From Clostridia bacterium (GTDB lineage Bacteria; Bacillota; Clostridia; Lachnospirales; Lachnospiraceae), in assembly GCA_910574255.1 (NCBI GenBank), contig CAJTAK010000004.1:372516-405744 (forward strand): a stretch of DNA of 33,229 nucleotides, given 5' to 3'. Position 1 is the first letter of the stretch. Every line of letters starts with the position of its first letter. Below the pieces are notes generated by a model that saw only the letters and a list, made by a program, of their open reading frames with translations, ran no database searches and had not been told where the DNA came from. A program made the translations under genes and the position numbers. Below, piece by piece: positions 8,157 to 16,020 of the stretch.

Positions 8157-9995
8157 TCAGTCGATTTTATTTAGCAGCCTCCTAACCATCAGTCTATGAT
8201 TTACATTATAAAATAAGCTTTCATTTAATTCTTGTTCCCAGGGGTTGAGGTCTAACCAATCATTTTTTTCAATCCTCTCAAATGCATATTCACTGGAACG
8301 TCCTCCTACTGTGCCAACAAGAGCCACAGGAACATTGGTCTTTTTAGCCAGTTCCACTTCAATATCTACTCCTTGTTGGGCTTTATCCTCTTTTATTTTT
8401 CCTCCCAAACAAATTAATAACTCACTTTTCTTCTTACAAATCATTTGTTTGCGCATTTCTTGTAAACCGTCTGATAATACAAGTGTGCAATTTTCCTCAA
8501 GCTTCTCTACATCATAGCCATCAATATATGCTTTATCCATATGCATTTCAATGGAATATTTTATGTCTGGAGCATATAATCTTCCAATATCAAATATGAG
8601 TTTCTGAAAAGTCGGATGTGCCCCAAATACTAAAATATATCCATTCTTTATAATTTCTCTGGAATATACTGATACTGCTTCCAGCAAAGAAGCTTTATAA
8701 ATTTCATCACAGTCTGGAAATGCTCCTGAAAGAATAATTCTTTTATTAAGTTGCTGTCTTTTAACACCAGAAACATTTTCAAGATTCATAATATAATCTT
8801 CAAAATTCTCTTCTGTTACCTTTGTATCACTGATTTCGCTTTCCCGATATCCATGATTTGAAAGCAGAAATAATTTATCACTTACTTCATAGGTTCTTTC
8901 TCTTTTAACTTTTTCTATAAATTTTTCTATATCAGCCGCTTTTGGATTTCTCCCAAAGCATTGTATGTAATGTTTTCTAATACCGCTGTCATATTTATCT
9001 TTTGTTTCTTCTTTATATTCTACTTTATATGCTAATATGGAATTTTTATCTCCAATTAGCTTTATCTTGTCTGCATCATTCAAATCATTCAAGTATTCAA
9101 TATAAGAATATACTTGATTTGATGAATTCATAATAAGCTGAAAACATTTTTCTTCAATTTCATCAGCAATTTCAATTAATCTTTCCTGACAGTCAAATTC
9201 CTGGCTTCTATAACAAAGTATAGGACGTTCCCCTGGACGAATTTCCATCTTGGAATATGATGCATTATCAATTTGAATCCATAAAATAGGAATATCATTT
9301 ATTAGCGCATAACATAGTTCTTTCATGATATACGAAGAATTCTGCGCTTCCTCTGTCTGCAAAAAAATCAGCACATCACTTATAGGCAAATTTTTATCAA
9401 TATCTTTTTGAGCATCATCTCCTACCTCAACATTAACAACATCTCGATATACATTTCTTTCCCTCGTTAAATGTCTCAATTCATCTGCCAACTTTGCGGC
9501 AATATGTTCCCCATCAATTCTCCTATGGCTAATAAAATACAAAACTTCATCACGATATAACGGTGATAATGTTTGTGCAACAATTTTTCTGGAAAAAATA
9601 TGCGCAATTGCTCTCATATTATTTTTCATAGGATTCCTATTTTCATTTCGGCAAGACACGTCAAAACTTTGTTTATCAGAAACGGGCTCAGGAGGCCTTC
9701 TACATTCTGGATTTTTTTCCATTGCCACCGCCCATATCCTACTTTTTATATCATTATATTTTTTTATAAGCTTAAGAAATTTTTGATCATATTTTCCGTC
9801 TTCAGCATTAAAAAACACAAAAATATCATTTGAATCAGCATTACCCGCCAACAGCTGGTCCACTTGAAAAACAGATGATATGTATAACTTATCTGTTACA
9901 TATGTATCCAGAATCTCACGACATGACTCAAAAAAAATATTCGCATTATCAATTTTTTTCATTGTCAACTTTGGTTCACAAAATACTACCTTCAT
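8157..9995 (-). CDS. TIR-SLOG protein (nucleotide-sensing/NAD-processing effector)
   Basis: The product is 612 aa in three parts. Residues 1-140 form an uncharacterised alpha/beta region. Residues about 150-245 form a TIR domain: VLYFISHRR at the first strand, a central DVLIFLQTEE strand, and candidate catalytic E226 in MKELCYAL. Residues about 418-590 form a Rossmann-like SLOG domain with SGAFPD, VFGAHPTF and a late VALVGTVGG strand. SLOG domains bind or hydrolyse nucleotide derivatives, and TIR domains cleave NAD. The pairing suggests that a nucleotide ligand made by the operon enzymes or by a phage is sensed by SLOG and switches TIR. The start overlaps the upstream stop in ATGA, with GGAGGA 5 nt before ATG. 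Domain calls are fairly firm; ligand and trigger are unknown. Confidence 0.85.
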   Translation of the reverse strand: MKVVFCEPKLTMKKIDNANIFFESCREILDTYVTDKLYISSVFQVDQLLAGNADSNDIFVFFNAEDGKYDQKFLKLIKKYNDIKSRIWAVAMEKNPECRRPPEPVSDKQSFDVSCRNENRNPMKNNMRAIAHIFSRKIVAQTLSPLYRDEVLYFISHRRIDGEHIAAKLADELRHLTRERNVYRDVVNVEVGDDAQKDIDKNLPISDVLIFLQTEEAQNSSYIMKELCYALINDIPILWIQIDNASYSKMEIRPGERPILCYRSQEFDCQERLIEIADEIEEKCFQLIMNSSNQVYSYIEYLNDLNDADKIKLIGDKNSILAYKVEYKEETKDKYDSGIRKHYIQCFGRNPKAADIEKFIEKVKRERTYEVSDKLFLLSNHGYRESEISDTKVTEENFEDYIMNLENVSGVKRQQLNKRIILSGAFPDCDEIYKASLLEAVSVYSREIIKNGYILVFGAHPTFQKLIFDIGRLYAPDIKYSIEMHMDKAYIDGYDVEKLEENCTLVLSDGLQEMRKQMICKKKSELLICLGGKIKEDKAQQGVDIEVELAKKTNVPVALVGTVGGRSSEYAFERIEKNDWLDLNPWEQELNESLFYNVNHRLMVRRLLNKID

Positions 9996-10609
9996 TTTTC
10001 TCCTCCATAATGAACAAATTCCCCTGCTTTTCTACTATAAGGGGTTCCAGATATCCCTGTACCATAATTACATCGAATATAATCAATAAAACTCAAAATT
10101 AAAACTTCATCACAACATACTTTGTGATTACGTCGATTCCATATCAATGCATTATACTCTGCTGGTATTTTAATCGCATTGTTACCAAAATAATAGTATT
10201 CTGTTGCAACCAATACTTTATCTGCTTTTGTATCTTGATTCAAGTTTTTATAGTTTATGCTCCCGTCTATATTACTATGGTGGGATGGATCCTGCACCCA
10301 TTTATTTTGTGAATGGTGATATATATTATCGCCATACATGTGCATCATACCTTTATTAAATACAGGATGCTTATTTTTAAATCTACTATCTTCCCAATAC
10401 TCATCGAATGTCAAAATTTCCTCCACTTTCATTAACATTACCAACTTCCCACGAATTGTCATTCGAGCCGAACCATACGCCCCGATCCAATCGCCCACTT
10501 GAGCACTATTTCGTATCCGCGGTTTACACGTAGCCAATGTACAGTATCCAAAATAAGGATTTGGTGCAAATCCATAATCTCTTGGAATTACATATGAGTA
10601 AAACTTCAT
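9992..10609 (-). CDS. Nmad2-like protein (nucleotide modification associated domain)
   Basis: The product is 205 aa. The N-terminus MKFYSYVIPRDYGFAPNP and later FGYCTLATCKP, GDWIGAYGS, LTFDEYWED, and YGDNIYH motifs recall the Nmad2 family, named for its gene neighbourhoods with nucleotide-modifying enzymes. No reaction is established for the family that I know of. Conserved His, Tyr and Asp residues (DPSHHS, EYYYFG) suggest an enzyme or binding domain. ATG 10609 has AGGAGAGG overlapping the stop codon of the TIR gene upstream; the 3' end overlaps the TIR-SLOG start by 4 nt. Translational coupling to both neighbours is likely. Confidence 0.72.
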   Translation of the reverse strand: MKFYSYVIPRDYGFAPNPYFGYCTLATCKPRIRNSAQVGDWIGAYGSARMTIRGKLVMLMKVEEILTFDEYWEDSRFKNKHPVFNKGMMHMYGDNIYHHSQNKWVQDPSHHSNIDGSINYKNLNQDTKADKVLVATEYYYFGNNAIKIPAEYNALIWNRRNHKVCCDEVLILSFIDYIRCNYGTGISGTPYSRKAGEFVHYGGEK

Positions 10610-10618
10610 ATTCCTCTC

Positions 10619-11101
10619 CTAACATACAGAGCGTGGCAAATTCATAGGATTATTGTCTCTAGGCGTTCCATCTGGTTTTTCCCAATCCATGTCCTCTCCA
10701 TTAATCGCTCTTACAATTTTCTCTCCATTCCATCCAACTAAATTATGTCCATGTTCATATAATTCTGCCGGAATATCCTCTTCTTTAGCACCTTACAAAA
10801 ATACCCCAATAATCCTTTTTCCCATTTCTGCAGCAGTTTTTATTTCCCAATTTACATAGTCACTCTTTGCTGTATCTTTTCCAATAAGCACTGCTACAGT
10901 TCCTGCCCATTTCATTTGTGGCTTTATAAGCTCTTGTTTTATATATTGTTCATTATTAGCATTATTCTTCAGCTTTTTTTCATAAATGGAACTATCTCGC
11001 ATATCTATTCCATGTCTACCAATAAGATCCTTAAACGCATCAATTTTATCAGCATCATTATGATGATGTGATACAAAAATGTTTTTTATTTCGTCTGCCA
11101 T
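10619..11101 (-). pseudogene. ThsB/DUF1863-like TIR protein interrupted by in-frame ochre codon
   Basis: ATG 11101 has GGAGG 7 nt upstream. The first 102 codons encode a small TIR-like domain of the DUF1863/ThsB kind: NIFVSHHHNDAD at the first strand, VAVLIGKDT in the middle, and WE in SDYVNWEIKTAAEMGK. TAA at 10793-10795 then stops the frame after IIGVFL. The same frame continues open for 57 codons (GAKEEDIPAEL..., ...DGTPRDNNPMNLPRS...) to TAG at 10619-10621, giving a normal family length of about 160 residues. The TAA is one transition away from CAA (Gln). Either the gene is recently broken, or a shortened TIR still works, since the catalytic core lies before the stop. It is the first gene of the operon. 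Confidence 0.8.
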
Positions 11102-11189
11102 AAAATTTCCTCCCCAATAACCGCTTTATTTTACAATCTATAATTATGAATTATTATTGACTCACCTACCATATTTAGTGGTTAATTCC

Positions 11190-11195
11190 ATTATA
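11190..11195 (-). promoter_or_regulatory. Possible -10 box for the minus-strand operon
   Basis: A TATAAT on the minus strand lies about 90 nt upstream of ATG 11101 in the divergent gap 11102-11274. No convincing -35 is seen at 16-18 nt spacing, so this is a weak call. The operon's real promoter must lie in this gap or start from another -10. Confidence 0.3.
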
Positions 11196-11274
11196 ACTGA
11201 TATACTACAATTTATCTACCAATTATTGGCACTATTTTGACATAAACATTTCCTAAACTGGCACAGCAATGCGA

Positions 11275-11303
11275 TTTACAGGGAAATTTCCCCATGCTAT
11301 AAT
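11275..11303 (+). promoter_or_regulatory. Sigma-A type promoter of the conjugation operon
   Basis: TTTACA at 11275-11280, a 17-nt spacer, and TATAAT at 11298-11303 with an extended TGC in front. Transcription would start near 11310 and run through about 175 nt of leader before the pilin gene. Confidence 0.8.
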
Positions 11304-11353
11304 GGTCATGCTTAAAGCTGTACCCAGAAACGGGTATCCATTTCACCCAGGGA

Positions 11354-11384
11354 AACATCTGTCAACTGCAGGTGTTCTTTTTTT
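11354..11384 (+). terminator. Leader terminator 1 (possible attenuator)
   Basis: An 8-bp stem, AACATCTG with CAGGTGTT (one G-T pair), a 7-nt loop and then CTTTTTTT. It lies in the untranslated leader of the conjugation operon. A 12-bp direct repeat CCATTTCACCCA (11338-11349 and 11393-11404) brackets it. Confidence 0.65.
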
Positions 11385-11401
11385 ACCCAAAACCATTTCA
11401 C

Positions 11402-11420
11402 CCATGCAGCACCTGCATGG
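11402..11420 (+). other. Perfect 8-bp hairpin in operon leader
   Basis: CCATGCAG, loop CAC, CTGCATGG. It sits 4 nt before leader terminator 2 and overlaps the end of the second 12-bp direct repeat, so it could form part of a switching RNA structure. Confidence 0.55.
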
Positions 11421-11424
11421 CAGG

Positions 11425-11459
11425 AGCCGGGAGCCTTTCAAAGGGGCTGCCGGCTTTTT
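11425..11459 (+). terminator. Leader terminator 2, just upstream of the pilin gene
   Basis: An 11-bp stem with one G-G mismatch (AGCCGGGAGCC with GGCTGCCGGCT), a 9-10 nt loop, then TTTTT. It ends 14 nt before the AGGAGG of the pilin gene. It would stop transcription from the promoter at 11275 unless read-through is allowed. Confidence 0.75.
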
Positions 11460-11485
11460 CAATCCAACTTACAGGAGGTAAATCA

Positions 11486-11878
11486 TTGAAAAACAAAGAA
11501 ATTCATAAGCCCACCGCAAAACCGGGGTCCGGAAAGAAATTCCGCATCCCCCGCCAGAAACTCCTGACGGGAGCCGCCGCTTTCCTCTATTTCTTCGCCC
11601 TGTGTACAAACCAGGTCTATGCCACGGACATGTGGACCAAAGCGGATACCATTATGAAGGATGTCTACGGGAAGATCGTTGGCATCTCCACCATTGCCGC
11701 CATTGTGACCGCATCTGTCGCCCTGCTCCTGATGAATTTTTCCAAATCCGGGAAGACCGTGGATGAATCCCGCGCATGGCTCAAGCGCATCGCCATCTCC
11801 TGGGTTATCTTAAACGGGCTTGGCTTCATCCTCGCCTATGTCAGCCCGTTCTTTGCAGACGGCAAGTGGAACGGATGA
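11486..11878 (+). CDS. TrbC/VirB2-like pilin (Maff2-type) of conjugative element
   Basis: The product is 130 aa. A basic N-terminus of about 35 residues is followed by a signal-like hydrophobic stretch ending near QVYA. After that come MWTKADTIMKDVYGKIVGIS and two membrane segments (IVTASVALLLM and SWVILNGLGFILAYV). This is the pattern of the small pilin-like protein at the head of Tn1549-type transfer operons. The start is TTG 11486, with AGGAGG 7 nt upstream and no better start in frame. It is first in an operon with 19 nt to the next gene. Base composition is clearly richer in GC than the genes to the left. Confidence 0.82.
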   Translation: MKNKEIHKPTAKPGSGKKFRIPRQKLLTGAAAFLYFFALCTNQVYATDMWTKADTIMKDVYGKIVGISTIAAIVTASVALLLMNFSKSGKTVDESRAWLKRIAISWVILNGLGFILAYVSPFFADGKWNG

Positions 11879-11897
11879 CCGGAAGGAGGGATGAACC

Positions 11898-12608
11898 ATG
11901 GGAATTCTTGACGGCATTGTGGAATGGATCGCTGAGCAGGTGATGAACGGGCTTGACCTGATCTCTGTCTCCGTGCTGGGCGCCCTGGGATGTGACATGG
12001 GCACCTTCCTGCGGTATTTTCCCGCGGCGGAGACCATGTACCACATTTTCGTGGCCACCGCCATCGGGCTTGTGCTTTTAAACTGGGTATGGCAGCTTTT
12101 TAAGAATTTTGGTGTGATTGCCGGTGTGGAAGCAGAAGATCCCATCAAGCTGAGCATCCGCTCCGTGCTTTTCATCGGCCTGATCTATTACTGTGACCAG
12201 ATCACGGATATGGTGCTCGCCATCGGAGGCACACCCTACTCCTGGATCCTGTCCTCGGACCTGCCGCCCTTAAACTTTGCGGATTTCAATTCCGTCCTGC
12301 TGACGATCCTCGGCGTCTGCGTCAATGGCTCCGTGGCACTGATCGCACTCATCCTGATACTGATCCTTGCCTGGAATTACATCAAGCTGCTGTTTGAAGC
12401 AGCGGAAAGGTACATCCTGCTGGGCGTGATCATCTACACAGCGCCTATGGCCTTTGCCACCGGCTCCTCCCAGTCCACATCCAACATCTTCAAATCCTGG
12501 TGCCGGATGTTCGGGGGCCAGCTCTTTTTACTGGTCATGAATGCGTGGTGCCTGCGGCTGTTCACATCCATGGTGGGCACTTTCCTTTCCAACCCGCTGT
12601 CACTTTAG
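11898..12608 (+). CDS. TrbL/VirB6-like conjugation membrane protein
   Basis: The product is 236 aa with several membrane segments (roughly residues 50-67, 90-110, 130-165 and 180-225). After the second comes a Gly-Gly-Thr-Pro turn, typical of the TrbL/VirB6 channel component in Gram-positive conjugative transposons. The start has GGAAGGAGGG just upstream. In related elements this gene follows the pilin and precedes PrgI and VirB4 genes, which are not found here. Confidence 0.8.
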   Translation: MGILDGIVEWIAEQVMNGLDLISVSVLGALGCDMGTFLRYFPAAETMYHIFVATAIGLVLLNWVWQLFKNFGVIAGVEAEDPIKLSIRSVLFIGLIYYCDQITDMVLAIGGTPYSWILSSDLPPLNFADFNSVLLTILGVCVNGSVALIALILILILAWNYIKLLFEAAERYILLGVIIYTAPMAFATGSSQSTSNIFKSWCRMFGGQLFLLVMNAWCLRLFTSMVGTFLSNPLSL

Positions 12609-12617
12609 GAGGTATCT

Positions 12618-13523
12618 ATGAAAAACTGGAAAAATAAATTTTTAGCCTGTACTGCAGCATCCATGCTGCTCCTTTCCCGGTCCATGACCGTCCTTGCTGT
12701 CTCCGAGGCAGACGTAGAAGCCGTAGGGAAGGAGGCTGCTTCCGGGAACCTGCTCATCTGGTTCCTGTGCGCCATAGCCTTTCTGAAGGTAAGCCAGAAG
12801 ATCGACAGCTTCATGGGAAGCCTCGGCATCAACGTAGGGCATACGGGCGGTTCCATGCTCGCAGAAATGATGGTCGCAGCCAGAGGGATTACCACTGTTA
12901 AAAACATTTCCGGGAGCGGAAGTTTCCATGGCGGCTCCTTCCACGAGGGCGGAAGCACCAGCAGCATAAGCAATGCTCCCTTTTTATCCGGAGGCCTGGC
13001 AGGTGCTGTGGGGCGCCAGTTTGCCCAGAGCGCCATGCAGACCATGACCGGGCAGTCCAGCAATCCCATCAGCCGGCGGGCATTTGAATCCTCTGTCAAA
13101 AAGGGCGGCGATTTTGCCAACAGCGTGACCGGGGCCGTTGCCCAGGGTAATATCAACTATACAGGCTCCATGACCGGGCGGCAGGCGGCCCAGGCACTGA
13201 CCTCCTATATGGGGCAGGCCGGTATCCCGGACGCCCCCAGCTATTCCGGGGTAGAGATCGGGGGAGGGCGCATCCTAGGCACGGAAACGTCCGTGGAGCA
13301 TCCCAACGGGACTGCCTTCGGCATGTACCATGCTGACCAGTATATGGCCCCGGAAGGCAGCTATGAGACCGTCACCATGGCGGATAATTCCACCTGGTAC
13401 AGGCAGTATGCCACGGATACCGTGGAGCGCACGCCTTACATGACCGGGGAAGGGAAGATCGCCTACCATGAAAACCTTGTGCAGAAACTTCCAAACATGC
13501 CCAAAAGAAAGGACCGTGTATAA
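12618..13523 (+). CDS. Conjugative-element membrane protein with signal peptide and Gly/Ser-rich tail
   Basis: The product is 301 aa. A clear signal peptide (basic MKNWKNK, hydrophobic core, cleavage near VLA) is followed by one membrane segment, SGNLLIWFLCAIAFLKV. A long Gly/Ser-rich stretch rich in phage-protein-like low complexity comes next. It resembles the CTn proteins that sit beside TrbL in Clostridia elements. Start ATG has TTAGGAGGT upstream. It ends directly against the next gene (TAA then ATG). The exact role in the mating channel is unknown. Confidence 0.7.
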   Translation: MKNWKNKFLACTAASMLLLSRSMTVLAVSEADVEAVGKEAASGNLLIWFLCAIAFLKVSQKIDSFMGSLGINVGHTGGSMLAEMMVAARGITTVKNISGSGSFHGGSFHEGGSTSSISNAPFLSGGLAGAVGRQFAQSAMQTMTGQSSNPISRRAFESSVKKGGDFANSVTGAVAQGNINYTGSMTGRQAAQALTSYMGQAGIPDAPSYSGVEIGGGRILGTETSVEHPNGTAFGMYHADQYMAPEGSYETVTMADNSTWYRQYATDTVERTPYMTGEGKIAYHENLVQKLPNMPKRKDRV

Positions 13524-14243
13524 ATGGCAGAAAACACTGGAAATAACAACAGCACCGCTGCAGATACCGTCTCTTCCATGGTAAAAAGCGCAGGTGCTTC
13601 AAAGGCTGGGAAGGCGCTTCTTGGCAAGGCTGCCGGGCCATATGGGACACTGGCGGTCAGTGCGTGGGAAAACCGCAAGACCGTCTTTGCCATCCTCTGC
13701 GCCCTGCTGTTCCTTCTGATGCTCCCTGTCCTGTTCATCCTGATGCTGCCCTCCCTGATCTTCGGGAACGGCGGCCTTGATGATGTCCCGGAGAACGTCC
13801 TGAACGACAATGAGGTCATCATGGAGAACATCGCGGAAGCAGAAACCAGCATAGAAGCCATCCTGCGGGAAAAGCATGATGCGGTGCTGGACAGGATACA
13901 GGCCGAAGCAGATGCCCTTGGCTCTGACTGTGAATACAGCATCACGGATGAATTTGCAGACCAGATCATCTACGTGACGCTGGACGAAATACTGCCGGAA
14001 CGCAGGAAGGAGCTTCAGGAGCAGACCACTGACCGGATGCTCCTGCTGGAGGTCCTCTCCTGCCTGACGGAAACAGAAAAGCAGATGGTGCTCTTAAAAG
14101 CAGACGGCCTTACCTTCCGCGAGATCGGGGAGCAGTTTTCCCTGTCTGCCAAAGGCATCTTCAGCCGGTTCCGCCGTATGCGGGACCGCCTTGCCACGAC
14201 AATCGGAACAAACACCTGTTACATCACAAATATGGAGGAATAA
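13524..14243 (+). CDS. Fused gene: conjugation membrane protein N-part joined to sigma-70-like HTH C-part
   Basis: The product is 239 aa. Residues 1-150 look like the start of the CD1107/NlpC-P60-type transfer protein (Ala/Gly-rich head, one membrane segment at about 53-80, then a charged linker, DEFADQIIYVT), but no peptidase domain follows. From about residue 155 it changes to a soluble HTH segment, LSCLTETEKQMVLLKADGLTFREIGEQFSL-like, which fits sigma-70 region 4 (about 180-225). The join near base 13980 probably marks a deletion that removed the transfer genes normally found between them. A natural fusion is possible but less likely. Confidence 0.65.
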   Translation: MAENTGNNNSTAADTVSSMVKSAGASKAGKALLGKAAGPYGTLAVSAWENRKTVFAILCALLFLLMLPVLFILMLPSLIFGNGGLDDVPENVLNDNEVIMENIAEAETSIEAILREKHDAVLDRIQAEADALGSDCEYSITDEFADQIIYVTLDEILPERRKELQEQTTDRMLLLEVLSCLTETEKQMVLLKADGLTFREIGEQFSLSAKGIFSRFRRMRDRLATTIGTNTCYITNMEE

Positions 14244-14246
14244 AAG

Positions 14247-15140
14247 ATGACCTACGAAATGTTTAAAAAGGAACTGAAAACATCCCTAAAAGAAAAGCTT
14301 GGCAGTGATGCCTGCATTTCTTTTGAGCAGGAACTGATGCTTGGGAAAATGACAGATACCATACACATCAAGGCAGGCAAATCCGCTCCGGATTACTCTG
14401 CAAGCATGGAACCCCTTTATCATCTGGCATCCATCAGCGAGCTGGATGCGGAACACGCAGCAGACATGATACTGGAACTCCTGCGCTCCCTTCCTATGAA
14501 GCGCCCGCTGGATACCGGAAATATCATCTATCAGCTTATGAACCGGTCCCGGATCGACGCCCGGCTTGACCAGATTCCCCATATCCCGTTCTATGATATG
14601 GAAATTACCTTTTCCTGTGTGGAAGAGGATACGGAAAAAATCAGAACGAGCATGTTGATCGACAATGAAATGATGGAGCAGAACCAGCTTTCCCTTCAGC
14701 AGCTTTCCGATCTGGCACACCGGAATACCTTCCGGATGTTTCCCTGTAAAGCGGAGCTGCTGCAGGATTACTACTGGAAACAGCTTTTATCAGATCCGAA
14801 TACAACCGGAAATGAGTTTCTGATGGCTGCAGAGGCATACCGGTCATGGGAGAAGCTACCCCATACTTACCGGCTTTCTGCCGGTGACTACCGTTTTGGT
14901 GGGGTCGCCGTCCTGAACGGCGGATATCTGAAATCCCTTGCCAGGAAGGAAGGATATGACCTGCTCCTTCTCCCCTGCACAGAACAGGATTTTATCGTTG
15001 CCCCCTGGGTAGCGAACATGGATATCCATGCAACAAAAGAAATCGTCAGGGAGGCGCTACAGGTTGATACGGAGTCCATCCTGACGCGGAACATCTTCTG
15101 CTACCGTAAAGACACCGACAAACCGGAAGTGCTTAACTGA
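14247..15140 (+). CDS. DUF5688 family protein
   Basis: The product is 297 aa. The N-terminus MTYEMFKKELKTSLKEKLG and the overall layout match the DUF5688 proteins frequent in Lachnospiraceae mobile elements. The middle reads PHIPFYDMEITF, the late part SAGDYRFGGVAVLNGGYLKSLA, LLLPCTEQDFIVAP and an Asn-rich junction. It has no signal peptide or membrane segment, so it is probably cytosolic. Start ATG follows the previous stop by 3 nt with GAGGAA upstream. Function is not known. Confidence 0.72.
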   Translation: MTYEMFKKELKTSLKEKLGSDACISFEQELMLGKMTDTIHIKAGKSAPDYSASMEPLYHLASISELDAEHAADMILELLRSLPMKRPLDTGNIIYQLMNRSRIDARLDQIPHIPFYDMEITFSCVEEDTEKIRTSMLIDNEMMEQNQLSLQQLSDLAHRNTFRMFPCKAELLQDYYWKQLLSDPNTTGNEFLMAAEAYRSWEKLPHTYRLSAGDYRFGGVAVLNGGYLKSLARKEGYDLLLLPCTEQDFIVAPWVANMDIHATKEIVREALQVDTESILTRNIFCYRKDTDKPEVLN

Positions 15141-15155
15141 AGAAAGGAGACGGAT

Positions 15156-15410
15156 ATGCTTACATTTTTTAACAGAAAAACCGATACCACAGCCCCCAAG
15201 AAACAGATCTGCATTACGGGCATCCTGGCCAGCATCCTTCGTCCGGGAATCCCTGCACTTTATCTGTACCAAGGGGAACTGATCCGCACTTCCACTGTGC
15301 AGGCCATTCTGGAAGCTGCTCCGGATCATGTGCGGTTTGAAACCTTAAATACCATCTACACCATCGCATTTGACACACTGCCTGACCAGGCAGCAAAGTC
15401 AGCTGCGTGA
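15156..15410 (+). CDS. Small protein of unknown function (84 aa)
   Basis: AGGAGA lies upstream of the ATG, and the gene is 15 nt after DUF5688. The sequence is a compact alpha/beta protein without cysteines or membrane segments (ITGILASILRPGIPALYLY, then VRFETLNTIYTIAFDTL). I do not recognise it. Operon position is the only context. Confidence 0.6.
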   Translation: MLTFFNRKTDTTAPKKQICITGILASILRPGIPALYLYQGELIRTSTVQAILEAAPDHVRFETLNTIYTIAFDTLPDQAAKSAA

Positions 15411-15421
15411 ACCATCACACC

Positions 15422-15449
15422 AGGGACTGTCTGCACTGCAGCAGTCCCT
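15422..15449 (+). other. Strong hairpin in intergenic gap
   Basis: AGGGACTG pairs with CAGTCCCT, and inside it CTGC pairs with GCAG across a 3-nt loop with one bulged T, giving 12 pairs. It lies 12 nt after the 84-aa gene and 22 nt before the next start. There is no T tract, so it may be an RNA-stability or processing element more than a terminator. Confidence 0.55.
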
Positions 15450-15471
15450 CTTCAAAAAGAAAGGCGCTGCC

Positions 15472-15993
15472 ATGACGGAAGAAAAACGAAAAGAGGCAGA
15501 GAAACTCCATAAAGAACTGGAGCGTCTGGTCCTCAAATTAAAGCATAACCGGGAAAAGGTTCCGTTAGATGTTTTAAAGACCAAATATGCGGCAGGATAC
15601 ACGGCGCTCAGCCAGAAGATCTGCAGGGCGGCCTCCGATTATGCCAAAATAGTCACACTTGACGGAATCCGGATCTATCCGGAATTTGCAGAGGAAGGAA
15701 TTGACCTGGTCAATGATACCATTGCCAAATCCGGTATTCTAAAGGAGCTTTCCAGAGCCCTGTTCCGACAGCTGGACATGGCCCTGTATGATTCCCTTTT
15801 GCTGGGTTTTCGGGAGAAACTCCTTCAGGAGCTGCAGATATTTTATGATAAATACACCGTACTGCAGGCAGACTTTGACCATCCGGAGGATCCTCCCCGG
15901 AAGATCTGTCTTGCAAATAACTGCTTCTGGCAGGACGGACAGTGGATCCCTGCGGAAACACTGAGCAAAGAACCGGCACAGAAAGCCGTCTGA
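15472..15993 (+). CDS. Conserved element protein of unknown function (173 aa)
   Basis: ATG 15472 is chosen because AAAGG lies upstream and no site precedes earlier starts. The N-terminal 40 residues are strongly helical and charged (TEEKRKEAEKLHKELERL). The middle is helical (YTALSQKICRAASDYAKIV). A tail CLANNCFWQDGQW has two Cys. It has no membrane segment. Not recognised; it fits the many small cargo genes after the transfer block of Lachnospiraceae elements. Confidence 0.6.
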   Translation: MTEEKRKEAEKLHKELERLVLKLKHNREKVPLDVLKTKYAAGYTALSQKICRAASDYAKIVTLDGIRIYPEFAEEGIDLVNDTIAKSGILKELSRALFRQLDMALYDSLLLGFREKLLQELQIFYDKYTVLQADFDHPEDPPRKICLANNCFWQDGQWIPAETLSKEPAQKAV

Positions 15994-16020
15994 CTGCTGA
16001 AAAGAAAAGGAGAATAGAAT

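Noticed and set aside
11810..12175. Long open frames on the minus strand across the conjugation block (also at 12605-13156, 13463-13969, 14286-14720)
   Set aside because: They lie opposite well-supported plus-strand genes with good ribosome sites, have low-complexity Ser/Pro/Arg-rich products, and come from the high GC of this block.
15370..15471. Upstream extension of the 173-aa gene to base 15370
   Set aside because: It would overlap the 84-aa gene and run through the strong hairpin at 15422-15449; the ATG at 15472 has a ribosome site and the protein-like sequence begins there.
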